Below, piece by piece: positions 32,726 to 45,561 of a DNA stretch of 64,000 nucleotides (positions are counted from its first letter, which is position 1; each line of letters begins with the position of its first letter). The DNA is taken from assembly GCF_000143535.2 (NCBI RefSeq), contig NC_037315.1, forward strand, positions 248,001-312,000, given 5' to 3'. Source of the stretch: Botrytis cinerea B05.10 (taxonomy: Eukaryota > Ascomycota > Leotiomycetes > Helotiales > Sclerotiniaceae). The translations under genes were made by a program, and so were the position numbers. The notes under the pieces are model-generated. The model saw nothing but the letters and a program-made list of their open reading frames with translations, was not told the origin of the DNA and searched no databases.

Positions 32726-34450
32726 ATGACCATTTCTTCCTCCAGCAAGCCATGGCTTGCCAAATGCTTAACGATGCCTCCAAAATACATACAAGCATCC
32801 ATCATCATATCAATCGGTGGTATTCTATTTGGACTTGATACGGGGACTATCGCTCCCCTAACAGTGATGCCTCAATTCGACGAAACTTTCGGCAAACTCT
32901 CATCGACAGTTGTGCGTAATCCCCTTCGTCCCCTTCTCATTATTTCGCCTTCGCCGGTCTTGCTCAACGAAAACTAACGCAGTCCACCCTCTCTAGCATG
33001 GCCTCGTTGTCTCCACAATCCTCATCCCCGCAGCTCTCTCCTCAATGTTCACTGGTCATTTGGCCAATGCTCTCGGTCGCTTAGCAGCTACTGCAATTGG
33101 CTCCTTCATCTTTGGTATTGGTGCTACTATTGAATGTACTTCTTTTCAACTTCCTCAGCTTTTCATCGGGCGTGCTATAAAAGGAGTCGGCGAGGGCTTC
33201 TTCCTAAGCACATTAGTCGTCTACATCACCGAAATATCACCCCCATCCCAGCGAGGTACTTTGGCTAGTCTTCCACAACTTGTCACTACTTTGGGGGTTC
33301 TAGTAGGTTACTTTATGTGTTATGGTTCTGTGGGAATAGAATCAAGTCTGAGTTGGAGATTACCATTTGCGGTACAAGCAGTTATCGCATTCTTGTTCAC
33401 GGCCAGCACCATGATGTTTCTACCGCAAAGTCCAAGATGGTTAGCGGCAAGAGGAAAGTTCGAGGAAGCGGAGCGGGTATGGTCAGATCTAAAGCTCCCG
33501 GAAAAAGAGAGAGAAACGGTGGAGGATGAGGTAGATGATAATGAAAAGGCGGATCAGAAAGTGAAAGCGAAAGATATGTTCGCGATTTTTGCACCAGATG
33601 CTTGGAAGAGGACAGTTTTGGGGTTATTCTTGATGGGAATCCAGCAGGCGGCTGGTATTGATGGTGTTTTATATGTATGTCTCCAATCTATTCCTATTCC
33701 CTCACATCTCAAAACTGACAAAATTAGTACGCACCCCTCCTCTTCCAATCCGCCGGTTTAACTTCTTCAACTGCCTCCTTTCTCGCTTCGGGTATTTCCG
33801 CTCTCCTAATCTTCCTTACAACCATCCCAACCTTTATCCTCGCCGATAAATGGGGTCGCAGAACCAGCACCATCGTCGGTGGTGTTGGCCAATTTGTCGT
33901 CATGTTCATCATCGCCTCTCTCTATGCCTCCGGCTCTGTACATTCCTCCTATGGCGCCGGTCGATGGGTCGTCATCATATGCATCTATCTCTTCGCCATT
34001 GTATTTTCCGCCACATGGGCCGTAACCTTTAGAGTATACGTGGCCGAGATTCAAAGTGGAAAAACGAGGGCCGGAGCAACGAGTTTGGGGTTGAGTGCTA
34101 ATTGGGCGGTAAATTGGATAATAGCATTTACGACGCCTATCTTTCTATCAAAGAGTGCGAGTGGATGTTATTGGTTATGGGGAAGTGCTGCTTTAATAAC
34201 AGTCTTTGTGGCAGTGCTCTGGATGCCGGAGACAAGGGGAAAGAGTCTAGAGGAAATTGATGCCAGTTTTAGGAAGGGAGATAGGAAGGGCGCAGTTGTA
34301 GGTGGTGGAGTTTTGGAGTTAGGGCCCGTGGAGTATCTGGAAACACAGGACGGAGGGGAATATGAGAAGGATGGCAAGCATGATATGAAAGTCACTTCAA
34401 GGGTTGTGGTAGAGACTCCGGCTTCGAGTTCTACTGTGTCATTGTCGTGA
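32726..34450 (+). CDS. MFS sugar transporter
   Basis: Predicted 528-residue plasma-membrane sugar porter of the major facilitator superfamily. Exons 32726-32911, 32997-33674 and 33728-34450 join in frame. Sugar-porter signatures are in order: FGLDTGTIAPLTVMPQF in helix 1, GRLAATAIGSFIFGIGA after helix 2, GRAIKGVGEGFFLSTLVVYI then EISPPSQRG, the PESPR-like PQSPRWLAARGKFEEA, QQAAGIDGVLYYAPLLFQSA in helix 7, and PETRGKSLEEID after helix 12. The GRR motif between helices 8 and 9 is DKWGRRTS. The substrate (hexose, pentose or disaccharide) cannot be fixed. A C-terminal Ser/Thr tail is cytosolic. It lies near a secreted beta-glucanase gene, fitting uptake of released sugar, but that link is inference. 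Confidence 0.93.
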
Positions 34451-35714
34451 TTTAGTATGGAAAGACACTTTAAGATCTGGTGCTAAGGAGTTTATGGATG
34501 GCCCCTATGGTATATCGCCGTGGTGGAGCATCAGGTTAACGAGTAATGACGATATACGGTAAATGGCTAAAGGGTACAAAGGATAGACTGGAACGAAAAA
34601 GGATAGAATTGGTATAGAAACTAGAGCTTCACTAAACGAGAAATGAGCGAATATAGATTAGAACTACATTTAATTCTCTTCGGTCAACTACAATTAAAGC
34701 TTGGAATGTGATGAATAGACCGAAGATTGCGATGTTTTTAAACCTTACAAGAACGAACCCGAAACCGTATAAAATCTTCAAATCCAAAACACACCGGACT
34801 CTTTTGAGTCAAGACTATCCCTTGTTTCAAATATCCAGATGAAAGAATCGGTGTAATGTTGAGATACTCTGGTCGATTCTGAAAAACGCCCTATCTTACC
34901 TACATTCAAATCTCATTCAGTGGTAGGTGAAGTGTGTTTTGGATTTGGTGATTTTATTCGTTGTTGACAAGGTCTTGATCACATGACCAAGCTCGACGCG
35001 TCAACGCTTTATAACATTCCCTCCACTTCACAGATCAAAATCTCCCCGAACTGAAATCAAAAACGTCGATCCAACAGTTTGAGCCGCCATGCCATATTCT
35101 CAGATACTGAAAGGCTTTGCACGATGTTGTGTAATGACACACGTGCTCCAAGCTCCGAGTACTTCGTTGAAGAGGTGGTGTTTGTTTAGTCTCAATATTC
35201 GACGATCATTTGATGATCAGAATCTCCCAAAATAGTTCTCCCTCAGCCTCATGTGGAATTGACATCATTTACCCCCTATGTACTCGATTCTTATGGAGCT
35301 GAGGTAAATCTTAATTTGGATATTGGACACTCGACAGGATTGACACCGTTATCGATGTTGTCACAGTTGAACGCATCAAGTCAACGGGCGATAACATGCA
35401 CGAAGACAGTGGAGATAAGTAGTACGAATGCACTTGTGTCACTTCCACAAATATTGGATAGGATAACTAGGTGATCCAGATTTCCTATTAGGAAGTGACA
35501 ATGGTACCGCATTGACCTAGACCATTTTGTACTTGCTTTTATATCAACATTTCTATTGCCATGTCTGTTTGTTCTTTTTTCTTTTTTTCTTCTTAACTGA
35601 CTAAAAAACGCCGACATTCATTTGGTTGTTTATATTTCTTTCCAATTTCATACCCAATTCGCTCACAGAATGAACTTTCCTTAAATTCCAAAACATTCGA
35701 AACACCTTACAAAC
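34451..35714. other. Intergenic region before GH55 gene
   Basis: No gene is supported. A plus-strand open frame at 35253-35474 (73 codons) has no recognisable motif. The stretch 35480-35714 is AT-rich and probably holds the GH55 promoter and leader. Confidence 0.45.
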
Positions 35715-38352
35715 ATGGGCGTCTATCATTTCTTTCTATTTCTGTCTTTGAACCTATTATTTAAGAGCGTGACTCCTATTCTCACCTCTACTACTACTAT
35801 TCAGCTTGCGTCAGTTAAGGGCTCATTGGCTATAAACGGACCGTTCGGAAAATTTGATAATGTTACCACGACAAGTAATTCTTCTGCACCATCATATTGG
35901 CTCGAGGACATTGCTCATCAAGGGCTTGCCCCTTTCAATTTCAACGACACCTCATATCAAGTATTCCGCAATGTGAAAGATTTTGGAGCCAAAGGTTGAT
36001 ATAATCACACTTTCATTCCCATTTATTAGTGCTTTCTAACATCGTCAAGGGGATGGTGTAACAGATGATACTGTTGCTATCAACAAAGCCATCAGTTTTG
36101 GCGGAAGATGCAAGCCTGGCCACTGTCAATCTACAACTACAACTCCTGCAACGGTTTACTTTCCAGCTGGGACTTATGTCATCTCATCTTCCATCGTTGA
36201 TTACTACATCACTCAGATTATAGGCAATCCAAACCAACTCCCTGTAATTAAGGCTACTGCAAAATTCAATGGATTTGGCTTGATTGATGGAGATACATAT
36301 GGAGCCAATGGACTCAATTTTGGAGCCACAAACGTCTTTTATCGCCAAATTCGTAATCTGGTGTTGGATTTGACGGAAATTCCGTCTAATACTTCAGCCT
36401 ATGGAATCCACTGGCCTACTGCACAAGCAACCAGTTTACAGAATATTGTATTTCAAATGAGCGATGCAGTTGGCACTCAGCAGCAAGGCTTGTTCATCGA
36501 AGGAGGTATGTTGGCAACCTAGCGATTCTCACACATTATAGCCACCCACTTCGTTTATGTCATAAATTTAATGCTCCACGCTTACACAAAATAGGCTCTG
36601 GTGGCTTCATGAATGATTTGATCTTTAATGGCGGAAAAACGGGAGCCGTATTTGGTAACCAGCAATTTACAGTTCGAAACTTAACCTTCAATAATGCTGT
36701 AACCGCCATTGACCAAATCTGGGATTGGGGATGGACATATTTGGGGATCAATATCAACAATTGCACCACTGGTTTAAACATGTCCTCAGGCGGATCATCA
36801 GATCAAGCTGTAGCATCTGTCACACTAATTGATAGTAGTTTTAAAGATACTGATGTCGCTATCATCACAGCTTACAATAACTTTTCTTTGCCAGAGGCTG
36901 CTGGAAGTCTTATTCTTGATAATATTCATTTGACGAATGTTCCAATTGCCATACAGGAATCGAAAAACACTGTTTTGCCTGGAACCAACAACCAATCAAT
37001 GATCATCAATGGATGGGGAGAAGGAAACGAATACACACCATATAACACTACCCGCTTTGAGGGGTATATTGTTCCCTTTCCTCGCTCTGAGTCTCTTTCC
37101 CCCCTTGGAAAATTCTACACCCGTTCAAAGCCTCAGTATGAAGACTTTCCGCTTTCCGAGTTCGTTTCAGTCCGCACAGCGGGTGCTACTGGAGATGGAG
37201 TCACTGACGACACGAAGGCATTGAATCTTGTATTTGCATTTGCGGCCGTCGCCAACAAGATTGTTTATATCGATAGTGGAACTTACAGGGTGACGTCAAC
37301 TGTTCATATTCCATCCCGTTCGAGAATTGTCGGTGAATCATATCCAGTAATCATGGGATCGGGATCATTTTTCACAGATATCGTTAATCCTCAACCTGTT
37401 GTCCAAGTTGGCATCCCTCTGGAGAGAGGAACTGTTGAATGGTCAGATACGATTGTTTCAACACAAGGATATATGGGAGGAGCCATTTTGATTGAATGGA
37501 ACTTAGCCAGTCCAGCGAGATCCCCTTCCGGACTTTGGGATGTTCACACGCGTATTGGCGGATTCGTGGGCTCTGATCTCCAGTTAGACCGTTGTCCCGC
37601 TACCTCTAATAGTACAGGGATCGTTCTTGAGTGCAGAGCTGCTTTTATGTCAATGCACATCACCAAGCATGCATCCGGTGTTTACCTAGAAAACAACTGG
37701 TTTTGGGTTGCCGATCACGATATTGACGACTCTAATCTATCTCAAATCACAATTTACGCAGGCCGTGGACTTTACTGCGAATCTAGAAAGGGCGCTATAT
37801 GGCTTATTGGAACTGCTGTTGAGCATCATACTTTATATCAGTATCAATTTGATAGTACGAGAGATGTTTTTGCGGGACAAATCCAGACGGAAACTGCCTA
37901 TTATCAACCGAACCCCATTGCAACCTACCCCTTTCCGGCGCTTACTGAATGGAACGATCCTGATTTCGCCAGCTCATGCGCAAATTCAACGGGAGAAAAC
38001 TGCGCGGAGGGATGGGGTCTACGAATCATTGACAGCGAGTATATTTATGTATATGGCGCTGGAATGTACAGTTTCTTTGATAATTATAGTACTTGTAAGT
38101 TTTCGCTAATCTACCTCGATGGGCTAATTTACTAACATATCTGCACCAGCATGTTCTGCCCAAGGAAATGGCGAGGCTTGTCAGGCTAGAATCTTCAGTC
38201 TTGAGGGGGATAGCTTGAATGTTGGCATTTACAACCTGAATACGGTGGGTATCACGAGTATGATCACTATTGATGGGATAGATGTTGCGAATTATTCTGA
38301 CAATATTGCGGGGTTTGTGGATCATATTGCCTTATTTAAAAGCGAGGAATGA
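35715..38352 (+). CDS. Secreted GH55 beta-1,3-glucanase
   Basis: Predicted 812-residue secreted exo- or endo-beta-1,3-glucanase of family GH55, which folds as two tandem parallel beta-helices. Exons 35715-35994, 36050-36505, 36595-38094 and 38150-38352 join in frame; the first donor (gttgat) is weak but the join rebuilds VKDFGAKGDGVTDDTVAINK. A second copy of that motif, RTAGATGDGVTDDTKALN, starts the second helix. Other family stretches are TVYFPAGTYVISSSI, YRQIRNLVLDL, GGKTGAVFGNQQFTVRNL, WVADHDIDD and GRGLYCES. The N terminus (MGVYHFFLFLSLNLLFKSVT) is a signal peptide. Many Asn-X-Ser/Thr sites suggest glycosylation. The target could be host callose, other fungi's walls or self wall glucan. 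Confidence 0.92.
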
Positions 38353-39556
38353 TGTTGAGACAGTAGTGTAGTAGCAAAGATATATAGGCTAGCGTTGTCA
38401 TCGGATCTTTTGCTTCAAGCAGTAATATCGCAAAACAAAAAATAAGAAACCACATTGCTTTTCGAACACCCTATATCCTGTGCTGCTATACTGGACGACA
38501 TCACATACCATTCTCAGGGGCATTCTCAAGATGTTCACACTTGTAGAAATTTTCCGAAATAAAGCTAGTGTTCCAGATCAAGACTCGGCAGCTTGTTCCA
38601 GTTGAACAAAAAAAGAAACAAAGAAACGAACGATCCGATTGTCTTGTTGCACATCTCACCAAACCTACTATTTCAATTGTGATCTATAAAACATAGTGTG
38701 AAACAAACTGCCAATCAAACTTCTCGAACATCAATGCACTTAATCAATCAATTCATCCATCCAAAAAAGCAAAACAAAAAAAAAATCCCCCTCTCTTCTC
38801 GAAGAACAAAGCTCCAAAACCTACCTCGATCCCAATTTCCCATACTATGTAACATCGATTTCTTATTCCCTAGCTCCCACATCCAGCATACTAGTAACTA
38901 TCACCATAAAGCCTTATTCCTTGACCTAAAACATTGTTCGCCGGCCCCGTATCTCCTATCCTCAAACCAACAAAGGGATATCCGAAAATTCGTGACATCC
39001 TCTGCAGATTAGCCTACAAGTGCAAAAACCCAATATGGTTCTTTGTTCGCCGCATCGACTTTCTGGCCTCGCATCTTGTATTTCCAAAAAATTGTGTAAC
39101 AAAGCAAACGTAGTTGACCGGCAATCGTCCCCGGCGTTCCGGACCGATTTGCAGATGTGCAACAATTGGGTATCTTCAGGCACCAGAGAGGGGGGTGGCG
39201 AATTTGGTTCGAGGGGTTATTTGGTGAAAGGGGAATTTTGTCTGGAGTTAGATAGGGGAGGAGACGAGAGGGGTGGAGTGGGCGAGTGGGATTTGCAAAC
39301 TGATTCTTTCCGACGAAAATGAAAATAAATTACTGTGAAAACTCCCGCCTGATCCCGCTAATTTTTGAATGGCTTGAATAGATAGATGAATGGTGAACGC
39401 CACTAATGCACAGATGTTCCTCCGCTGTCTACCTGCGCATCCCAATATACATACTCCACTCCACACACATCTGTACAATCTCCCCTCCATATAAACAAAA
39501 ATATGTGAGGTGGGGTACCCCTCATAAACACAACTCTCAGTACAAATGCTACAGAC
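38353..39556. other. Convergent spacer, no gene seen
   Basis: Spacer between GH55 and a membrane-protein gene. It has A-rich strings near 38765-38790. Open frames at 38698-39012 and 39020-39322 show no motif and atypical composition, so I do not call them. Confidence 0.4.
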
Positions 39557-40492
39557 CTAAGGCGTCTGCACATATTCATGCGTTTCCGCTCTCAAAGCCG
39601 CAATTCCGTTTTCCTTCCCGCTACTTCCAGCCACAGCCCCAAGCGTATCTCTCGCATCGGTCTCGCCTCCCCAGCTTGAAAATCGTACATGTTTTCCCCT
39701 CCATGCTCTTTTTGCTTTCGTACCCTCCTTTCCTTTTCCTTTCGCATTTTCTGGTGTTTCACTTTCGATACCAGCCCCAGGAAGAGTTAGTGTGTTATTC
39801 ATACCCAACGGCATAGACATTGGCCCCTGTCCTTTCACTCCCAAACCCAACCCCCCCAATCTAACCCCCTCCCCAATATTCTCACCCTCCTCCTCTTCCT
39901 CCCTAATCGGATCATAACTCCAAGCTCTCGCTCTTCCACTCCTCGCATTTCCCATACCCCTCGCACTCCTCGCGCTCTTCATTCTCCTCCCAAATCCATC
40001 TTTCGCGCCCACAAAGCCCGGATCCCCTTGTAGTAATTTCCTCTTCCTGTATTCTTTCCTGAGTATCCAGACTAGCATTCCTAATATCGATGCCGTAATG
40101 AGGAGCACGAAGGCATTAACGCCAATAGCCACCTTCCATGATGTGGGGATGTGAGGACCGGATGGGGGATCCGAGTCGTATTTAGCGTGGTGAAATGAAT
40201 GCGTGTTGCTGTGGTATTCGTAGTCGCGGAGTTCGAGGGTTTGAGAGGAGGATGACGTAGGGATATTGCAGTTTGACGTGCAGATTGGCGAGGATTGAGA
40301 GTTCGATTTTATTCTGCGAGATACATAATTAGTATCGTTTTATTGAGCTAGGATGAGATATTTATGTTGTTGAATCCAGGGAATTGGTACATACTCATTG
40401 ATATCGGCATTTCTATCAGTGGAAGCTGGCATTGAAATCACAGCTGCCCAGCTCAACGCTGGTAACAAAAGAAAGGAGAGATGGTATTCCAT
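39557..40492 (-). CDS. Single-pass membrane protein, unknown
   Basis: I do not recognise a named family. Model: exons 40395-40492 and 39557-40313, 284 residues. The start gives a signal peptide (MEYHLSFLLLPALSWAAVIS). A short extracellular part has two close cysteines (PICTSNCNIPTSSSS) and His/Tyr-rich sequence. One transmembrane helix follows (about 115-137, VAIGVNAFVLLITASILGML) and is followed by RKEYRKRK, so the C terminus is cytosolic by the positive-inside rule. The cytosolic tail is basic and Gly/Ser-rich with an acidic run (REEEEEGE). The architecture resembles small fungal surface sensors of the Mid2/WSC kind, but there is no WSC domain. The gtatgt donor and cgcag acceptor are good and the frame joins cleanly. 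Confidence 0.7.
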
Positions 40493-41775
40493 GTTAAATT
40501 ATATCTGCACTTTTCGTGCGCACGCAACAACTTTTCCACGGAAACAAACAAACAAACAAACAAAAAAAGATCACTCTATAAACAATCGAAGAGCACCTGC
40601 AAGAATTGGTCAATAAGAACGAAACGTAAGTAAAATTAAGGAAAGAAACCGTATTAATGAGAGTGAATACCGAACAATTCGGTGCTGGTAAATGAATGAC
40701 AAAGATAGATGATGATGGCGGTGAATTGCTAATCAACCAATATATCAATATCAGACCGAAGGGTGACTAGACATTGAAAGACAGCCAATAATCAAAACAG
40801 AAGATGTTTATTGGTACCAAGAAAAAACATCACAAGCATTGACAGCAGCAGGTAAGACATTATTAATATTCGGACCCCAAGTAACCATACCTTACCGTTC
40901 GTAAAGGGCAACCTACCTTTCGATCATTAGATTGATAGAAAATATGGAAACGAGAATGAGAGATTGATGTTGTGCAATAGTGCTACGGTAGCAAATGAGG
41001 TTAAAATTGAGGATCTATGCAGCGGCACTTTTTTCTAAACAGTCGATCTCCATGTCAAAAATGAAGGGGATCTATTGGTTGACTAGCCGCAAATGAGATA
41101 AGAATTGTGGCTATGAGGCAAGTGAAGGAAGAGAGATTGAATTAGATTCGTTCGCTTATCCGGTACCTGGTTTGGTGGGTCAAGACTGGACTTGAATAAA
41201 AGCTTGGCCTTGAGAAAAAGGGGTATAGACACGGTATAATTATTATACGGTTATTGAGATCCATGCTTAAACGCTCTCCTACGCCGTGTGACAGAATCCT
41301 TCATAGATCCTCTTGGCTTGTAATTCAAAATAGATACTGAAACAGACGTATTTGAAAATTCTACCATACTACCTTTTGCTTTACATTCAATCAGTGGTTC
41401 AATTCGAGCGTCGTGAAAATCACAGACCAACCGGCGGTGTTGATCGTTTGGCCCACTCATGTATCCATGGTGGAACATCGAATTGGAAATGGAAATTGAA
41501 TGTCAAAATATTCCGGATTTCAGGGGTTGACGTTGACAATATTTGGAAGTTTTCCCGCGAGCGAGGCGGATACTCGTATAGCAACTCAAAATGCATTTAA
41601 ATACAAACGAAGACTTTTTTTCTTTTCTAGAAGTCATGCAAGCAGCTTTCCATTAGGCTGTGAAGTTATAATCAAATTGTGGAGCAGAGAGCCATAATTA
41701 CATGTCCCAGAAATTGCCCGTACTATGCATGCATGGCATAATTTCGTGAAAAAATAGTACAAAAAGAGAAAACAT
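40493..41775. other. Intergenic region, no gene seen
   Basis: Between the membrane-protein start and the RSM22 stop. A (caaa)n run lies at about 40546-40566. The remainder is AT-rich without supported genes. Confidence 0.45.
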
Positions 41776-44370
41776 TTATATGTCATCCTCGGTAATCGGC
41801 TTCTTCGGCTTGAAAAATCGTCCCCCCTTGGTTCTCTTCTCAGGCTTGAATATTCTTTTCGAATCTCTGCTTTCCTCAAGACCTTCCATACCATCACGTC
41901 CCATGATGATGTTAAACTTATTCTTCTTCTTCTTGGCCGCTGATTTACTTAAGACCTTTCCGGGTTTGGATCCCTTACTGCTGACTACACCTTCTCCTCC
42001 CCTTCCTAATCTAGGTTGTCGGGGGACTCTCGTTTTAGCACCAAGTGCCCAAAGATCTCCCCATTTGGATTTCCTAGCATCGCGGTACGCTACTTTACTA
42101 AAACTTTTAGGGATTGTCCATCGTTCCAACTTGCCTGATGGTGTACAAACATCCAAGGTGACATGTCCACGACGTTTGAGAGGTGGGAGCATAGATCGTG
42201 GAAGCGATAATGGATGGAATGGTATGTCACCCTCTTCAGGCATTTCTGGACCGTCCGGTAAGTTATGCTCTTCATAGCCAGCAAAAGATTGGTCAGTTGC
42301 AGCATCTCCTTGTAGAATAGCCTCTTCTTTCCTAGCATCAACACCTCTTCGTACCGCCAGATAACTATATCTTACATCTTCGTGATTGCGAGAAGAAGCA
42401 CCTAAAATCTTCTGTAGATAAGGTGGACGGAGATAACGCTGTTCAAAATGACAAAAATCCTTTCTGCCAGGGGTAAGGCCTGGGACTGGATACATTGGGC
42501 ACTTCGTATGATTGGTACATGGCGCAATAATCATGCCCTCCTCTTTCTGTGCGAACCGCGATTCGTTGTCTGAAAGAGATTGAAGCTCTTTTTCGACATT
42601 TTCGTCACCAGGAGAAGAGATATGTGAGTCAAGTAAAAGAGAACGAGCGCCTGCTATGGCCTCGAATCCCCGTGGTAATCCCTTTTCTATCAGGATGAGT
42701 ACACCTCCTTTCGGATCAAGCATTGACCAGAGGTTCTGTACCATGTGTTTTCGGCGGAAATCTTCCTTCAATGGAAATAAGGTATGCGGGGCGATGATCA
42801 AATCATACATTTTCCTAGGTTGTGCAGGCCCACCATCAAGTTGGGCCTCGCCACTGGATGAATGGACATAATCAGGAAGTCTGGGAAGAAAGGTAGTGTT
42901 GTCGAGAAATCGTGAAATTCGGTGTCGTAATGTATCTGCTCCAGTAAGAACCGTGTGCTTCCCCGATGGAGGTACGTCTCCTTCCACAATACCATCATCT
43001 TTCAATACATCCCATTCGGCTCGTAAGATTTCCTGCCATGCTACAATACCAGCCCCACCAGCTCCTGCATCGAGAATTCGTGGACCTTGGCCACCCTCCC
43101 TGAACAACATCTCACGAATCCATTCAGACCCTAATCGTTTGCGTACCTCAACCAGCGTGCTCATGACAGAAGTGTAGGTACCTGACATTACTCCAGCTAA
43201 ATACGCATCTGCTTCAATTTCGCTCATCCTATGTTGTGAAGCGTCAAGTCCAACATGTTTTTGTGGTAAAAGCTTGAGCTTTCCTACGTTTGGAGTAGAA
43301 GAAGAATATGGTAACCACTTCCCACCAAATGCTTTATGTGCAGCCTCTGTGACGTGTTTCATGCTTGTTCTCTCTAGCAGTTCGGTAATCGGTGTAACAA
43401 ATTGTTCTTTCGGTAGCGATATAGTGCTAGGGGATGTGCCAAATCTAGCGGTCCTAGTGTGCGGATGGGTACGAACTTCGTCCGAGCTGATATATGAATC
43501 ATATTCGTCTTCCTCAAATTCTTCGGGGTCCTCAAATAGTTCTTCCTCGGATTCTCCTGACGATTCTTCCTCCTCATAGTCCTCGTCAAAAACAGTATCT
43601 TCTTGCTCTGCTGCTCGTGCCATTGCTTCGTCCATATCGCGTTGCAATCGTGCGATAGCATCTACCTCTCTTTGATTTTGAGCTTGAAATGTTATATTAG
43701 TAGAATCCGTTCCCGCAGAAGTCTCTGTTGCCATTAATATTTCCTCGCCTTCCAATTCCACATCAGGTTCGCTTTCTTCCTCAAGCCCCAATTCTTCACC
43801 CTCACTGGCGGAAACAAACCCATCAGTGCCATCTTCCACAACTTTGAACCCCAGCTCTGGATCGAATTCAATCTCTTCGAATTCGCCATCAGCGTTCTCC
43901 CTCAAAAGAACATTCCTAGATGGCCCATCCTCTCCAACATCCTCTTCCTCAACCTGCAGATATTCCAAGTCCTCCGGCCTAGTTTCTCGCAATGGCGCAC
44001 CGTACAATCGCTCGTATAATTGATATTCCTCGGCAGATAGATAATCCTTTGGCAGAGTTTCTCCAAACGTCTGTCTAGCCTGCCTCACAAACGATTCAAT
44101 TTCTGCTGCTCTTGCTGCTGTGGCTGTGGCTTTGGCTTCGGACTCTGATGCGGTTGTGGTCGCTCGAGCGTCATCTGATCGAGTAAGAGTTGTTGAGAAT
44201 AATCGCAAGGTATTAGGGCGAGGCTGGATTGATCGATGTCGAAGATCGCGATGTCTCGAATGTGTAGAGGCGATTGAAGCAGTGGGTCTTGTGAATCCAT
44301 ATTCGAATAGAGAAAGAAGTTGAGATCTACATGACTGGCATGCCCTCGGAGCTTTACGTGCGGTGAGCAT
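41776..44370 (-). CDS. RSM22: Mitoribosome assembly factor Rsm22
   Basis: Predicted 864-residue Rsm22/METTL17-family protein of the mitochondrial small ribosomal subunit, a methyltransferase-fold assembly factor. I start at 44370 (MLTARKAPRACQSCRSQLLS), giving an Arg/Ser-rich mitochondrial presequence; an upstream in-frame ATG at 44442 would add 24 residues. A long acidic N-terminal region precedes the methyltransferase domain, whose SAM-type glycine loop is ILDAGAGGAGI at about 430. Four cysteines stand where the family's iron-sulfur site is known: C618 and C624 (PCTNHTKC), C640 (DFCHF) and C742 (LDVCTPSG). The end has KKKKNK and RTKGGRFFKPKK basic runs. Intronless. The N-terminal acidic extension (about residues 160-310) is longer than in the yeast or human proteins. 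Confidence 0.9.
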   Translation of the reverse strand: MLTARKAPRACQSCRSQLLSLFEYGFTRPTASIASTHSRHRDLRHRSIQPRPNTLRLFSTTLTRSDDARATTTASESEAKATATAARAAEIESFVRQARQTFGETLPKDYLSAEEYQLYERLYGAPLRETRPEDLEYLQVEEEDVGEDGPSRNVLLRENADGEFEEIEFDPELGFKVVEDGTDGFVSASEGEELGLEEESEPDVELEGEEILMATETSAGTDSTNITFQAQNQREVDAIARLQRDMDEAMARAAEQEDTVFDEDYEEEESSGESEEELFEDPEEFEEDEYDSYISSDEVRTHPHTRTARFGTSPSTISLPKEQFVTPITELLERTSMKHVTEAAHKAFGGKWLPYSSSTPNVGKLKLLPQKHVGLDASQHRMSEIEADAYLAGVMSGTYTSVMSTLVEVRKRLGSEWIREMLFREGGQGPRILDAGAGGAGIVAWQEILRAEWDVLKDDGIVEGDVPPSGKHTVLTGADTLRHRISRFLDNTTFLPRLPDYVHSSSGEAQLDGGPAQPRKMYDLIIAPHTLFPLKEDFRRKHMVQNLWSMLDPKGGVLILIEKGLPRGFEAIAGARSLLLDSHISSPGDENVEKELQSLSDNESRFAQKEEGMIIAPCTNHTKCPMYPVPGLTPGRKDFCHFEQRYLRPPYLQKILGASSRNHEDVRYSYLAVRRGVDARKEEAILQGDAATDQSFAGYEEHNLPDGPEMPEEGDIPFHPLSLPRSMLPPLKRRGHVTLDVCTPSGKLERWTIPKSFSKVAYRDARKSKWGDLWALGAKTRVPRQPRLGRGGEGVVSSKGSKPGKVLSKSAAKKKKNKFNIIMGRDGMEGLEESRDSKRIFKPEKRTKGGRFFKPKKPITEDDI

Positions 44371-45561
44371 AATTAATTCTTGCTTCAATCGTGAGATTAT
44401 CAAAACACTCTTCGAAAAGGTCGTTGTTAACCTTGATCGCATGAATATTTACCTGCGAACTTTTTTGAGATATTGCGCTCAGCAAAAGCTACTAAATTCA
44501 CACCCTTACCCCGCGTTGAGTGATTTCTTAGCCAATGGATTACGAAGCATTTGATACACCCATGCTAAACATTGATATCATACCCCTCTCTACTTCTTAT
44601 CGTCGTCGCTGTTGTCTAGCTAATTGGACGCATGTAATTGTTGGACAACGATATCGTGAGCAAGTGTTTCCAAAGCAAATTTCGGGTCATTACTTATTGA
44701 TCGAAAGCTTTTAGTCAAAGCATCAAGGACATCACATCGATTGCACGTTTGCAGTGTGCCTCAAGTGAGTTGCGGAAACAGAGATACATGGTCTGGCGCC
44801 TACTATTCCATCTGCTGCGTTATGGTCCTCAATACGGATGCTTTGATCACCCCTCAGCGATGAGAACTGATAGGTAAGCAATATGACTGGAGGAAATATC
44901 TGATTAAAATAATATTTCACCCACTTTCCATCTTCTATGTGCATATAACACAGAGCTCTATTCTAATTGAGTTTTACAAATTCTTATTTCTATTCTTCGC
45001 TTAATGGCTGATCATGTATACCAAGAGATACAAGGGGCGCGGTGTACCAGGTGAACATTACAAGATTATGGCTTACAGATAACTAGAGCAAACAAGTGTT
45101 AGCAAAATTTGGCTACAGCCCTCGGTATTGGTGGTAGTATGTCGATGGACCATCGTCTCTTGATAGGTTACTTGTAAAGACTCACCATAAATTCTGTCAT
45201 GTACTAAGCTTAAGCAGAATTGTCATCTAGATGATTCACAAATAAGCACAACCGGTTTCATGAATTTCTTTGAATAAGAGTTGTTTGGGAGAGGAAAGAA
45301 TCTTGTGATTTTTTTCGTACAAAAATCTTTAATCAAAAGTCAAACAAATTCATACAGAACGCGAGTTTTTTTTTTCGAATTCACATAACCTCTTTGATCT
45401 TTGTTGCTTTGTTCTCTATGTCTATACATCTCGGATGATCCATATACTCGCAAACGGCATATTTGCTGATATCATACGAATTTCAAACTTCTACTAGATT
45501 CCAAATGTATTAAGGATGCTAATTTCACCGACCGTTTATCAGAAGAAATATGTTGCTCCTC
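44371..45561. other. Gene-poor region upstream of RSM22
   Basis: The left end should hold the RSM22 promoter. The rest is AT-rich without a supported gene, and runs into a gene relic on the right. Confidence 0.4.

Noticed and set aside
44370..44442. Upstream ATG of RSM22 at 44442
   Set aside because: It adds 24 residues before a good mitochondrial presequence that starts at 44370; the shorter start is preferred, though not proven.
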